DNA of 64,000 nt, taken from positions 1 to 64,000 of the forward strand of contig JAJFJT010000016.1 of the NCBI GenBank assembly GCA_021773795.1, given 5' to 3'. The translations under genes and the position numbers were made by a program. The stretch is from Gammaproteobacteria bacterium (GTDB lineage Bacteria > Pseudomonadota > Gammaproteobacteria > HK1). Shown piece after piece: positions 26,918-36,908 of the stretch (position 1 is the stretch's first letter; each line of letters starts with the position of its first letter). Under the pieces are notes generated by a model. The model worked only from the letters and a program-made list of their open reading frames with translations. It was not told the DNA's origin and ran no database searches.

Positions 26918-28050
26918 GTGACAAGATCAAATTAATGACCGTCGTTGGCACGCGACCAGAGATTATTCGCCTTTCCCGAGTGTTGGCGAAGCTCGATCGC
27001 TATAGTGACCACGTTCTGGTTCATACCGGACAGAATTACGATTACGAGCTCAATCAGATATTTTTTGAGGAACTGGGTTTGCGTACCCCGGATTATTTTC
27101 TGGAGGCGGCTGGTGTGGCGGCTGCAGAAACGATAGGAAACATCATCGCCAGAATCGACCCGCTGCTCGAACGTGAGCAGCCTGATGCGATGCTGGTGCT
27201 TGGTGATACCAATTCATGCCTTTCGGTTATTGCTGCCAAACGGCGCAAGATTCCTATTTTCCACATGGAGGCGGGCAATCGTTGTTTTGATGCGCGTGTT
27301 CCGGAAGAGAGTAATCGCAAGGTAGTAGACCATCTTGCTGACATTAATCTTCCCTATAGCGATATAGCCAGGGAATATCTGTTGCGCGAGGGTTTGCCAC
27401 CCGACCGGATTATCAAGACGGGTAGTCCAATGGGTGAAGTGCTGACGTACTACCGGCCGCAGATAGATGCATCGGACGTACTTTCGAGATTGTCTCTTGG
27501 GGTTGGGCATTACTTTGTCGTTAGTTGCCATCGTGAGGAAAATGTGGATGAGCCTGGCCAGCTGGAGAAATTTGTTTCCATACTCAATGGAATTGCGGAG
27601 CGCTATGAGGAACGCATTATCGTATCCACCCATCCACGCACGAGACATCGCTTGGAGGAAGCTGGATTTACACTCGACTCACGGGTCGAGTTATTAAAGC
27701 CACTTGGATTCCCGGATTATGTTTGCCTGCAGATGCATGCCAGGGCCGTGCTTTCAGACAGCGGTACAATTAGCGAGGAAAGCTCCATTCTGAATTTTCC
27801 TGCGCTCAATATTCGTGAGGCACACGAGCGGCCTGAGGCAATGGAGGAGGGGGCCGTGGTACTCGTCGGGCTGGAGCCTCGGCGTGTATTCCAGGGACTG
27901 ACACTGTTGGCTGACCAGCAACGAGGTGATGCCCGACAGCTACGTCAGGTAACTGACTACTCAATGCCCAATGTTTCGGACAAGGTGCTGCGTCTCATTT
28001 TGAGTTATACCGACTATGTAAACCGCACCGTTTGGCGGAAGCTGAGCTGA
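26914..28050 (+). CDS. wbjD: UDP-L-FucNAc-forming C2 epimerase (WbjD/FnlC/CapG)
   Basis: Final UDP-L-FucNAc enzyme, with the non-hydrolysing UDP-GlcNAc 2-epimerase (GT-B-like) fold. Signatures in the 378 residues are [68 protein letters not shown] and [13 protein letters not shown]. These separate it from the WecB/MnaA type mainly by context: it is the third gene of a contiguous wbjBCD set. ATG overlaps the wbjC stop by four bases. Confidence 0.92.
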   Translation: MSDKIKLMTVVGTRPEIIRLSRVLAKLDRYSDHVLVHTGQNYDYELNQIFFEELGLRTPDYFLEAAGVAAAETIGNIIARIDPLLEREQPDAMLVLGDTNSCLSVIAAKRRKIPIFHMEAGNRCFDARVPEESNRKVVDHLADINLPYSDIAREYLLREGLPPDRIIKTGSPMGEVLTYYRPQIDASDVLSRLSLGVGHYFVVSCHREENVDEPGQLEKFVSILNGIAERYEERIIVSTHPRTRHRLEEAGFTLDSRVELLKPLGFPDYVCLQMHARAVLSDSGTISEESSILNFPALNIREAHERPEAMEEGAVVLVGLEPRRVFQGLTLLADQQRGDARQLRQVTDYSMPNVSDKVLRLILSYTDYVNRTVWRKLS

Positions 28051-29060
28051 ACAACATCTACGATTCTTCTTCCGCACCTGCAGTGGCCGCACTGGTAACC
28101 GGTGCTTCTGGTTTTATTGGCAGAGCCCTTTGCCGGCAGCTGCAACAGGCAGGCACACGAGTATGGGCATTGATGCGTACGCCGCGTATAGGTCCCTGGG
28201 ACGAGGTCGTCGCATGTGATCTTGAACGCGATGAGGTTCCTGTTACCGCATGTCGCGAGATTGACACTGTCTTCCATCTGGCGGGGAAGGTGCACGCGCT
28301 GGCTGAGCGGGGGGAGGAGGCAGCCTATCAACGGGTAAATGTTCTAGGCACTCACAAGCTTTTGCACGCTGTACAGGTGGCTGGGGTGAAGCGTTTTATT
28401 TTCTTCAGCAGTGTCAAGGCCATGGGAGAGGGAGGGAAAAGCTGCCTTGATGAACAGGCCGAAATACCACCAGAGACACTCTACGGTAAATCCAAATACG
28501 AGGCTGAGAAACTAGTATTTTCCGCCGCTCATGAGGCTGGATTCGAGGCCACCATCTTACGCCTTTCCATGGTCTATGGCCCCGGATGCAAGGGAAACTT
28601 ACCCCGCATGCTGCGTGCCGTATCCAGTGGGCGTTTTCCGCCCTTGCCAGATACCGGCAACCGGCGCTCCATGGTGCATGTTCAGGATGTAGTGCAGGCT
28701 GCATTGCTGGTTGCAGAAAAGCGTGCGGCAGCAGGTAATGTTTATCTCGTCACTGATGGTCACAGTTACTCTACGGCTGAGATCTATCGGCTCGTTTGCC
28801 AGGCTCTGGGCAGGAAAGCTCCTGCTTGGCATATTCCCGAAGGGTTGCTGTGGGCCATCGCACACATGGGAGATCTGGGTGGCATGCTAAGTGGCCGACG
28901 CATGCCGCTAGACTCGGATGCGTTACAAAAGCTTATGGGTTCTGCGTGGTACAGCTGTGAAAAACTCACGGCACTGGGTTATCGAGCAGCTTACGATCTG
29001 GACCGGGGGTTGGCAGAAATGGCGGATGAAATGAATCTGGTTTCTGGTCCAGCCCTATGA
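28032..29060 (+). CDS. WbpV/WbpK-like UDP-4-keto-6-deoxy-GlcNAc C4 reductase (SDR)
   Basis: A 342-residue SDR with [43 protein letters not shown], the catalytic [10 protein letters not shown] and [19 protein letters not shown]. Together with a WbpL-like initiator and a WbpM-like dehydratase immediately downstream, this matches the Pseudomonas arrangement in which WbpV or WbpK reduces the WbpM product to UDP-D-QuiNAc or UDP-D-FucNAc. The sequence does not tell which. The start is uncertain: TTG 28032 lies within the end of wbjD, and a CTG at 28047 overlaps its stop with GGCGGAAG upstream. Overlaps wbpL by ATGA. Confidence 0.85.
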   Translation: MAEAELNNIYDSSSAPAVAALVTGASGFIGRALCRQLQQAGTRVWALMRTPRIGPWDEVVACDLERDEVPVTACREIDTVFHLAGKVHALAERGEEAAYQRVNVLGTHKLLHAVQVAGVKRFIFFSSVKAMGEGGKSCLDEQAEIPPETLYGKSKYEAEKLVFSAAHEAGFEATILRLSMVYGPGCKGNLPRMLRAVSSGRFPPLPDTGNRRSMVHVQDVVQAALLVAEKRAAAGNVYLVTDGHSYSTAEIYRLVCQALGRKAPAWHIPEGLLWAIAHMGDLGGMLSGRRMPLDSDALQKLMGSAWYSCEKLTALGYRAAYDLDRGLAEMADEMNLVSGPAL

Positions 29061-30091
29061 CCGAGGTGTGGCTGGCGCTGCTTTCCTTTGTAATTTCCCT
29101 GGCTATTTCATATTGGTTGATGAATCCTGCAGCCCGTTTTTTTACTGTGGACCAGGCTAATCAGCGTTCGTTACACCAAGGCGTGGTACCTCAGGGTGGG
29201 GGGATAGGGATTATTCTCGCGATTCTTGCCGGTGGCGGGTGGATTGCCCTCGGAGCGGCTGAACTTTCCTGGCTGGCATTGATTACCCTGGCCCTGCTTC
29301 CCGTTGTAGTCGTGTCTTTCCTGGATGACCGAGCCCATATTTCACCGGTTTTACGTATCACCATTCATCTGCTGGCTGCCGTGGCACTGGTTGCCGGAGG
29401 ACTGGTGCCTGTCGGCTGGCAATTCCCCGGTTCAGGTGAGGGGCTTTCGGAGTGGGCGGGACTGGGTTTGTCGCTATTCGGTCTCGTCTGGATGATTAAT
29501 CTTTATAACTTTATGGATGGTATGGATGGTTTTGCCGGTGGTATGGCGGTCGTGGGCTTTGCCGCTTTCGCGATACTCGGGGCACTTCAGGGACAGACCA
29601 CTTTCATGCAGTTAAACTTGTGCATCGCGGCCGCTGCCGGTGGCTTTCTAGCGCTCAATTTCCCACCTGCCCAAATATTTATGGGCGACGTCGGCTCTGC
29701 CCCCTTGGGTGCGCTTGCCGGCGCGATGATGCTTTGGGCAAGCCACAACGCGATATTCCCGCTATGGATGGGTGTACTCATTTTTTCGCCTTTCATTGCA
29801 GATGCCAGCGTCACACTGTTGCGGCGTGTTATGCGCGGGGAACGGGTGTGGGAGGCCCATCATGGGCATTATTACCAACGCTTGGTGCGCCTTGGGTGGG
29901 GCCACCGACGGGTGGTCGTGTTGGAGTATGGCCTGATGCTAGCTTGTGCTGGCTCCGCAATTACAGCGTATTCGTGGCTTCCGGAGCATCAATGGCTGCT
30001 TCTGTCAGGTTGGGGTATCGCATACACTTTGATCTTTATAATGGTCCATGTTCTGGAGGCCATGAATATCGAGGATGTGGAATTAACGTGA
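29057..30091 (+). CDS. wbpL: Undecaprenyl-phosphate N-acetylhexosamine-1-phosphate transferase (WbpL-like)
   Basis: Polytopic inner-membrane enzyme of the MraY/WecA/WbpL family that starts glycan assembly on undecaprenyl phosphate. The 344 residues form about 10-11 hydrophobic helices. They carry HQGVVPQGGGIGIILA, the catalytic-loop VVSFLDDRAHI, NLYNFMDGMDGFAGG, PAQIFMGDVGSAPLG and the C-terminal HHGHYYQRLVRLGWGH, the histidine-rich cytoplasmic loop typical of WbpL/TagO relatives. It lies between the WbpV-like reductase and WbpM, so its donor is probably UDP-D-QuiNAc or UDP-D-FucNAc. Overlaps wbpM by GTGA. Confidence 0.92.
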   Translation: MTEVWLALLSFVISLAISYWLMNPAARFFTVDQANQRSLHQGVVPQGGGIGIILAILAGGGWIALGAAELSWLALITLALLPVVVVSFLDDRAHISPVLRITIHLLAAVALVAGGLVPVGWQFPGSGEGLSEWAGLGLSLFGLVWMINLYNFMDGMDGFAGGMAVVGFAAFAILGALQGQTTFMQLNLCIAAAAGGFLALNFPPAQIFMGDVGSAPLGALAGAMMLWASHNAIFPLWMGVLIFSPFIADASVTLLRRVMRGERVWEAHHGHYYQRLVRLGWGHRRVVVLEYGLMLACAGSAITAYSWLPEHQWLLLSGWGIAYTLIFIMVHVLEAMNIEDVELT

Positions 30092-31971
30092 GTATTATCA
30101 ATCGCTTAAGAAGCCGTGGCGGAGCCTTTACGCATGATTTATTGATGGTTCCAGTGGCTTGGTTGGGTGCCTATTGGTTACGCTTTAATCTTGGCTCTAT
30201 TCCCGACGAAGTACTTAGGCCCGCGCTGGCGGCGCTACCGGTGGTGATGGTGGTGCAGGGTCTTGCATCCTGGCGTTTCGGTCTCTATCGCGGGGTGTGG
30301 CGCTTTGCCTCGGTGCCGGATCTGCTGCGTATCCTAAAGGCTGTGGTGGTGGGTATAGCCCTATCGGCCGTGACCCTCTTTCTGTTGACCCGCATGGAGG
30401 GCATTCCTCGCTCGGTATTTCCACTTTATGCCCTGTTGCTTGGGATATTTCTCGGCGGTCCCCGCCTCATCTACCGCTGGCTGAAGGAGCATCACCTCTA
30501 CCAGTTGGCCGAGCACAAGGTGTTGGTCGTAGGAGCTGGCCATGCCGGTGAGACCCTGGTTAGGGACCTGTTGCGGGATCGCGGCCATGGTTATTTGGCG
30601 GTCGCTTTTGTAGATGACGATCGAGATAAATCCGGTCGGGAGATCCACGGTGTGCGGGTCGCTGGGAGATGTGGGCGTATCCCGCGGCTGGTGAAGCAAC
30701 TGGATATAGATCTCATCCTGCTCGCGGTGCCTACCGCCAATTCACGGCAGATGCGACGCCTGGTGAGCCTGTGTGAAAAATCCGGAGTCCCCTTTCGCAC
30801 CTTGCCGCGCACCCAGGATCTGGTTTCCGGGCGGGCCGCGCTGAAGGAGCTGCGCGAGGTTTCTATCGAGGATCTGCTCGGGCGCGAACCCGTGGCTCTG
30901 GACTGGGATGGTATCCGTGGCGGAATTTCGCGCAAGGTGGTGTTGGTGAGCGGCGGTGGGGGTTCCATCGGCTCCGAGTTGTGCCGGCAAATTGCCAGGA
31001 TTAAGCCTGCTGTTTTGATGGTGCTGGATAACAGTGAATACAATCTCTACAGCATCGAACGGGAGTTACGGGAGCGCTTCCCCGAACTGGTACTGCACGT
31101 CTGTCTTTGTGATGTGGGCGATGCGGTGGGGATAGAGCGCGTATTTGCGGCGCACAAGCCTGATTTTGTCTTTCATGCCGCGGCTTACAAGCATGTGCCG
31201 ATGCTGGAAACACGCCTGCGGCAGGCGGTACGCAATAATGTTCGCGGTACGCGCAATCTCGCCGAAGCGGCGATACGTCACGGCGTTCACACCTTTCTCC
31301 TCATCTCCACAGATAAGGCGGTGAACCCCACCAATGTGATGGGCGCCAGCAAACGGGTGGCGGAACTCTTTTGCCAGGGAAAAAGCAGTCAGGGGGCAGA
31401 AACTCACTTTGTGACCGTGCGTTTTGGCAATGTGCTGGATTCTGCAGGCAGCGTGGTACCGCTATTTCGCAGGCAGATCGCCTCTGGTGGTCCGGTGACG
31501 GTCACTCACCCGGAGGTTACACGCTATTTCATGACCATCCCCGAGGCCTGCCAGCTCATCATGGAGGCCTCGGTGGTGGGTAAAGGCGGGGAGATACTTG
31601 TTCTCGACATGGGGGAACCCATCCGCATCAGCTATCTGGCGGAGCAGATGATTGTGTTGTCGGGGAAGACGCCGGGAGAAGATGTGGAGATCGTTTATAC
31701 GGGCCTGCGCCCAGGGGAAAAAATGTTTGAGGAGCTGTTCCACGAGCAGGAAGGCTTGACGGCCACGGGACGGGACAAGCTGTTACTCGCTCGCTGCCGG
31801 GAACGCCACTGGGACCGCTGTCTGGATGAAATCACACGGCTGATTGAGGTCGCCGAGGGCGAAAATGACAAGGAGCTGGATATGTTGCTGAATAAACTGG
31901 TACCGGAGTTTTCCCGGAACTCGCAGGAAGATAATTCCAACGTGGTGCCGCTTGAACAGGTGCAGCGGTGA
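30088..31971 (+). CDS. wbpM: Membrane-bound UDP-GlcNAc 4,6-dehydratase (WbpM/PglF family)
   Basis: A 627-residue enzyme that makes UDP-4-keto-6-deoxy-GlcNAc without C5 inversion. It has about four N-terminal transmembrane helices (up to about residue 125), a CoA-binding-like Rossmann domain with [18 protein letters not shown], and a C-terminal SDR catalytic domain with [50 protein letters not shown] (MxxxK) and [20 protein letters not shown] 30088 is chosen because it overlaps the wbpL stop and gives the family N-terminus. A much longer frame from 29620 is only read-through of the wbpL region. The last bases overlap galU. Confidence 0.95.
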   Translation: MSIINRLRSRGGAFTHDLLMVPVAWLGAYWLRFNLGSIPDEVLRPALAALPVVMVVQGLASWRFGLYRGVWRFASVPDLLRILKAVVVGIALSAVTLFLLTRMEGIPRSVFPLYALLLGIFLGGPRLIYRWLKEHHLYQLAEHKVLVVGAGHAGETLVRDLLRDRGHGYLAVAFVDDDRDKSGREIHGVRVAGRCGRIPRLVKQLDIDLILLAVPTANSRQMRRLVSLCEKSGVPFRTLPRTQDLVSGRAALKELREVSIEDLLGREPVALDWDGIRGGISRKVVLVSGGGGSIGSELCRQIARIKPAVLMVLDNSEYNLYSIERELRERFPELVLHVCLCDVGDAVGIERVFAAHKPDFVFHAAAYKHVPMLETRLRQAVRNNVRGTRNLAEAAIRHGVHTFLLISTDKAVNPTNVMGASKRVAELFCQGKSSQGAETHFVTVRFGNVLDSAGSVVPLFRRQIASGGPVTVTHPEVTRYFMTIPEACQLIMEASVVGKGGEILVLDMGEPIRISYLAEQMIVLSGKTPGEDVEIVYTGLRPGEKMFEELFHEQEGLTATGRDKLLLARCRERHWDRCLDEITRLIEVAEGENDKELDMLLNKLVPEFSRNSQEDNSNVVPLEQVQR

Positions 31972-32846
31972 GCGCTCGTGTGCGCAAGGCGGTTTTTCCC
32001 GTAGCGGGTCTGGGTACGCGCTTTTTGCCCGCCACCAAGGCGAGTCCCAAGGAAATGCTGCCCGTGGTGGACAAGCCGCTAATCCAGTATGCCGTGGAAG
32101 AGGCGGTGGCGGCCGGGATTACCGATCTTATCTTCGTCACCGGCCGGACCAAGCGCTCCATTGAGGACCATTTTGACAAGGCCTATGAGTTGGAAAGCGA
32201 GCTAGAGCAGGGTGGAAAACATGCTCTGCTGGCACAGGCACGGGACACGCTGCCCGCAGGGATCAATTGCATCTACATTCGTCAGGCGGAACCGCTCGGC
32301 CTCGGCCATGCTGTACTGTGTGCCCGTCCGGTGGTGGGTGATGAACCCTTTGCGGTGATTCTTGCTGACGATTTAATCAACGGTGGCAAGCAAGGTTGTC
32401 TTTCCCAAATGGTGGAGATCTTCGAGCGTGAGCAGTCCAGCGTGATTGCGGTAGAAGAGATCGACCGTGCTGATACCGACAAGTACGGTATCGTCGATAT
32501 TTCCCCCATTGATGAGCGCACCAGCCGTATTGATGCCATTGTGGAAAAGCCGGCGCCGGCCGCGGCCCCTTCTACGCTGGGTGTGGTGGGTCGCTACGTG
32601 CTCACACCACGGATCATGGAGCTGCTGGCTACCACTGGAAAGGGTGCGGGCGGTGAGATCCAGCTTACCGATGGTATTGCCGCGCTGCTTGCCGAGGAAA
32701 GGGTATTGTCTTGGCGCTTTCATGGTCGTCGCTACGATTGTGGCAACAAGTTGGGCTATCTGGAGGCAGCGGTGGAGTATGGCCTTGAGCATGCAGAAGT
32801 GAAGGGTGAGTTTCGTGCCTATCTCAAGGGCCTGGAGTTGGGCTAG
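31968..32846 (+). CDS. galU: UTP-glucose-1-phosphate uridylyltransferase
   Basis: Makes UDP-glucose for glycan synthesis. The 292 residues show [19 protein letters not shown] and [20 protein letters not shown] at the N-terminus, [26 protein letters not shown] in the middle, and [12 protein letters not shown] and [12 protein letters not shown] near the end, all classic GalU. GTG 31968 overlaps the wbpM stop (GTGA), so it is the last gene of the long polysaccharide transcription unit. After it come a pair of small hairpins and then a DapA-like gene. Confidence 0.96.
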   Translation: MSARVRKAVFPVAGLGTRFLPATKASPKEMLPVVDKPLIQYAVEEAVAAGITDLIFVTGRTKRSIEDHFDKAYELESELEQGGKHALLAQARDTLPAGINCIYIRQAEPLGLGHAVLCARPVVGDEPFAVILADDLINGGKQGCLSQMVEIFEREQSSVIAVEEIDRADTDKYGIVDISPIDERTSRIDAIVEKPAPAAAPSTLGVVGRYVLTPRIMELLATTGKGAGGEIQLTDGIAALLAEERVLSWRFHGRRYDCGNKLGYLEAAVEYGLEHAEVKGEFRAYLKGLELG

Positions 32847-32853
32847 CGCCGGG

Positions 32854-32901
32854 TCGCTCTCGCACATCCTTGTGCTTCGCGACATAAGGCCATCCGTGGC
32901 C
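32854..32901. repeat. Two adjacent small hairpins between galU and the DapA-like gene
   Basis: The 75-base gap holds an imperfect hairpin (TCGC and GCAC at 32854-32865 pairing with GTGC and GCGA at 32872-32882). A perfect one follows (GGCCA, loop TCCG, TGGCC at 32888-32901), then AAAAAA. Such short back-to-back palindromes often belong to dispersed intergenic repeats. They might also act in mRNA processing after galU. There is no U-tract on the plus strand, so a standard terminator is unlikely. Confidence 0.45.
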
Positions 32902-32921
32902 AAAAAACGGGAGATAGGCCC

Positions 32922-33845
32922 ATGAAACTGGAAGATCGCAGGCGGCTTGCCGAGCGTTTCCCGGAACACGGGATCTGGGCGCCAATTCTGAGCCCCCTGA
33001 ATCATCAGTTCACGCCAGATCCCGAGCGACTCATTGTTCACGCTCAAAAGCTTCTGGCCGACGGCTGTCGCGGCATCTTGCTCTGGGGCAGTACCGGTGA
33101 GGCGCCATCCTTTAGCATCCGCGAACGGATGGGGTTGCTGGAGCAACTCCTTGAGCGGGGATTAGCGCCAGAGCACTTGATGGTGGGTGTTGGCTGTAAT
33201 GCCTGGCCCGATACCCTGGAGCTGGCCCACCATGCGCTGGACTGCGGCTGTCCACGACTCCTTGTGGTGCCACCTTGCTACTACAAAGGGATTTCCGAGG
33301 CGGGTTTATACCGGGTCTACGCGGAGTTGGTGGAGGGTGTTGCGAGTCCTGATTTGCGACTCTATCTCTATCATTTTCCGAAACTCTCTGGTGTGCCGAT
33401 CCCGCCTGCGGTGGTGGCACGCCTGCAAACTGCCTTCCCTGACATCATCGCGGGAATCAAGGACAGCTCCGGTGACCCCGCCCATACCCTTGAATACATC
33501 CGGAAATTCCCTGATCTGGCTATTTTCCCCGGCACCGAAAGCCTGCTGCTGCCGATGCTGGAGCAGGGGGGTGCTGGTTGTATTACCGCCAATGCCAATA
33601 TATGCGTTGCCTCTATCCGCCGGGTCTACGACGCCTGGCTGCATGGCAATCCGGATGCCGCCCCGCTGCAACAGGCAGTAACACGCGTACGCCTTGCCAT
33701 CGAGGCTAATCCGCTGATTCCTACCCTCAAGGCCGTGGTGGCCCATAGCCGTCAGGATGTTGGCTGGAAACGCATGCGCGCTCCGTTTTGTGATGGTGAT
33801 ATCCCCACCAAGTTACCCTCTCTGCTGAAACTCCTCAGCGCCTGA
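32922..33845 (+). CDS. Dihydrodipicolinate synthase/N-acetylneuraminate lyase family aldolase
   Basis: A 307-residue class I TIM-barrel aldolase of the DapA/NanA superfamily. Visible motifs are LLWGSTGEAPSFSIRERMGLL (the GTTGE equivalent), VPPCYYKGISEAGLYRVY, the catalytic tyrosine in LYLYHFPKLSGV and the Schiff-base lysine in IIAGIKDSSGD. It lacks the usual NxPxRT wording of true DapA, so lysine biosynthesis is unlikely. A pyruvate-dependent sugar-acid aldolase or dehydratase is more likely. It follows galU by 75 bases with its own ribosome-binding site (CGGGAGA), and may be separate from the polysaccharide operon. Confidence 0.82.
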   Translation: MKLEDRRRLAERFPEHGIWAPILSPLNHQFTPDPERLIVHAQKLLADGCRGILLWGSTGEAPSFSIRERMGLLEQLLERGLAPEHLMVGVGCNAWPDTLELAHHALDCGCPRLLVVPPCYYKGISEAGLYRVYAELVEGVASPDLRLYLYHFPKLSGVPIPPAVVARLQTAFPDIIAGIKDSSGDPAHTLEYIRKFPDLAIFPGTESLLLPMLEQGGAGCITANANICVASIRRVYDAWLHGNPDAAPLQQAVTRVRLAIEANPLIPTLKAVVAHSRQDVGWKRMRAPFCDGDIPTKLPSLLKLLSA

Positions 33846-33890
33846 ATCCCAAAGCTAAACCATGAGTTCCTACTGAAGCGGAACCAGCTC

Positions 33891-33958
33891 GTAGGGCGGA
33901 CCATGTCCGCCTCGGTAACCGTGGAACAAGGACAGTTGGCGGACATGGTCCGCCCTAC
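33891..33958. repeat. REP-like element: perfect 21-bp inverted repeat, each arm itself palindromic
   Basis: Arms at 33891-33911 and 33938-33958 are exact reverse complements over 21 bases, separated by 26 bases. Each arm also folds on itself, because GGCGGAC pairs with GTCCGCC around a three-base centre. It lies between convergent genes (the DapA-like gene and the secretin-like gene), a favoured location for REP/REPIN sequences, and could serve as a bidirectional terminator. A single unit of the same type is found at 47155-47175. Confidence 0.75.
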
Positions 33959-33991
33959 ACAGTCGTAAACCATGAGAGCAGATAGTTGCTT

Positions 33992-34870
33992 TCATCGGCC
34001 AGCTAATTCCTCCACCTTGAGCCATATTTGTTTGCTTTCATCACCGCGGGCGGTGGTGGCGTGGGTGATTCCGCTTTCGGTATCACTGGAGCGGCGTGAA
34101 CTGCCCCCAATCAGTATCCACTCACCAAGGCGGCCCGCAAGCGTGGTCTGGGCCTGTTGGATATCAATAGCACCACCGCCACGGTGACTCAGGCGCGCAC
34201 TTCGTGGGGATATATTCAGCACCACACGCTCACCGCTTAGCCGGGGAATTACGTAAAAGCCGGTGGTGACATCCTTGTATTGGATAGTGCCGTGGACACT
34301 GGTACGACGGCCAGAGACGATTACCTGTCGTTGCCCGAAGGGCACAGATTGCCCGCTACGGATAAAGGCTTCTTGGCCATTGAGGACTCGAATCTGCTGC
34401 ACGGAGGATTCATCGCTGTGGCCGCGGGTACGGCGGATGCGCACGCCGGCATTCTGTTTATCGTCTCCAGTTCGCAGTGTCAGACCCCCCCCGGAGGTGG
34501 GATGTCGGCCAGTCTCCAGATGAACGTTCCCGCCCGTTCGCCCGAAGGCCTCCGTATTGCTGGAGTTGCGGTGGCTTGCTGTGCCGCGCCGTACCTTGAT
34601 GAGCAATTGTCGCGGCGCCTGGTCCAGGCGCAAGAGCAGGCTACGCAGCTCCGCTATGTCCTGCTCCGTGGCACGTACGATGAGTTGATAGCGCATGCCC
34701 GTGACGGTGCCTGGCCGGGGAACCAGTGGGCGCAGCATGGGCAAGAGCTCCTCGGCGCTGCGGTAGTGTAGTGGAATCACCTCGGTTAGCAGTGGGCCAG
34801 CTGCCTGGCTGCCGATGGTGAGCAGTAGCAGCAAGGAGAAGAACAGGTTTTTTCCGCTTAGCTGTATCAT
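33992..34870 (-). CDS. Short secretin-like outer-membrane/periplasmic protein
   Basis: A 292-residue exported protein with a signal peptide (FFSLLLLLTIGSQAAG, cleavage near residue 24). An N-domain of the secretin type follows: EVIPLHYRSAEELLPMLRPL to LLLRLDQAPRQLLIKV (about 30-92). Then a stretch resembles the beginning of a secretin barrel domain: VLNGQEAFIRSGQSVPFGQ, TTGFYVIPRLSGERVVLNISP and LGEWILIGG. At this length it is far shorter than GspD/PilQ (about 600-700), so it is probably a secretin-fold accessory protein or a reduced secretin. No other secretion genes are nearby. ATG at 34870, six bases after the DUF7931-like gene. Confidence 0.7.
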   Translation of the reverse strand: MIQLSGKNLFFSLLLLLTIGSQAAGPLLTEVIPLHYRSAEELLPMLRPLVPRPGTVTGMRYQLIVRATEQDIAELRSLLLRLDQAPRQLLIKVRRGTASHRNSSNTEAFGRTGGNVHLETGRHPTSGGGLTLRTGDDKQNAGVRIRRTRGHSDESSVQQIRVLNGQEAFIRSGQSVPFGQRQVIVSGRRTSVHGTIQYKDVTTGFYVIPRLSGERVVLNISPRSARLSHRGGGAIDIQQAQTTLAGRLGEWILIGGSSRRSSDTESGITHATTARGDESKQIWLKVEELAGR

Positions 34871-34876
34871 GCGTGC

Positions 34877-35404
34877 TCAAATATGCAGGCGGCGTAGTCC
34901 GGGATGGGGCTCCGCAGTTTCCCAGATAACATCAAAGCCGTGGGCAAGATCCGCGGCTTGTCCCGGTGCGTTGAAGCAGACCGTGCCTTCGTAGCGATCG
35001 GCGATGCTACGATAGATTACGCCACGTTCGTCGGTTACGAAAAAGGCGTGGTTGTAGTTGGCATTTTCGGCACGTGGCCGGCGAATTTCTATAAAACTGC
35101 TGAGTTGCTGTGCCAGCAGGAGCAGGCGGTGTTCACGCTGTAACAGGCCACTGGAATTTTGTAGCAGGATGCAGATCTTTGCCCGCGAGCCATTGATTAT
35201 CAGATCCTTGATAGCGGTGCATATCTCGCCATCATCATAGATCGGCGGGTCAAGGTCACGGCTGGTGATGAGCACTGTACGGCGACTGTGGCGCAGCATC
35301 GCCAGGGTGGCCAGCCGATGCTCCACGCTGCTGTCTACCTCCAGGACTTCTCCGTCCTGGTGAGCGGCCAGTTGCTCGAAGTCGATTTGCGGTGGTTGTG
35401 GCAT
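34877..35404 (-). CDS. Uncharacterised conserved protein (DUF7931-like, phospholipase-D-fold resemblance)
   Basis: A 175-residue cytoplasmic protein: HRLATLAMLRHSRRTVLITSRDLDPPIYDD, then SRAKICILLQNSSGLLQREHRLLLLAQQL and NYNHAFFVTDERGVIYRS. The arrangement (strand, then LxxxLxR near a conserved Arg/His, then FxVTDxxGxxYR) resembles a half of a PLD-type domain, but the HxKxxxxD catalytic motif is absent, so no enzymatic role is claimed. It lies between purB and the secretin-like gene on the same strand and is probably co-transcribed with both. Confidence 0.6.
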   Translation of the reverse strand: MPQPPQIDFEQLAAHQDGEVLEVDSSVEHRLATLAMLRHSRRTVLITSRDLDPPIYDDGEICTAIKDLIINGSRAKICILLQNSSGLLQREHRLLLLAQQLSSFIEIRRPRAENANYNHAFFVTDERGVIYRSIADRYEGTVCFNAPGQAADLAHGFDVIWETAEPHPGLRRLHI

Positions 35405-35423
35405 GGGTCGTTCTCGCGCAGTG

Positions 35424-36818
<1,395 letters not shown>

Positions 36819-36908
36819 TTAGCTGGGGTCAGGTCTTTCTTTAGTACACGCGAAAGGAAAGCCCAGCGCGTTTTTTGCCTACGAGCGCCTAAACCCGACA
36901 GACTCCTC

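Noticed and set aside
29620-30087. Long N-terminal extension of the wbpM frame
   Set aside because: It lies entirely inside wbpL in another frame. Family length and the GTGA overlap at 30088 support the shorter WbpM.
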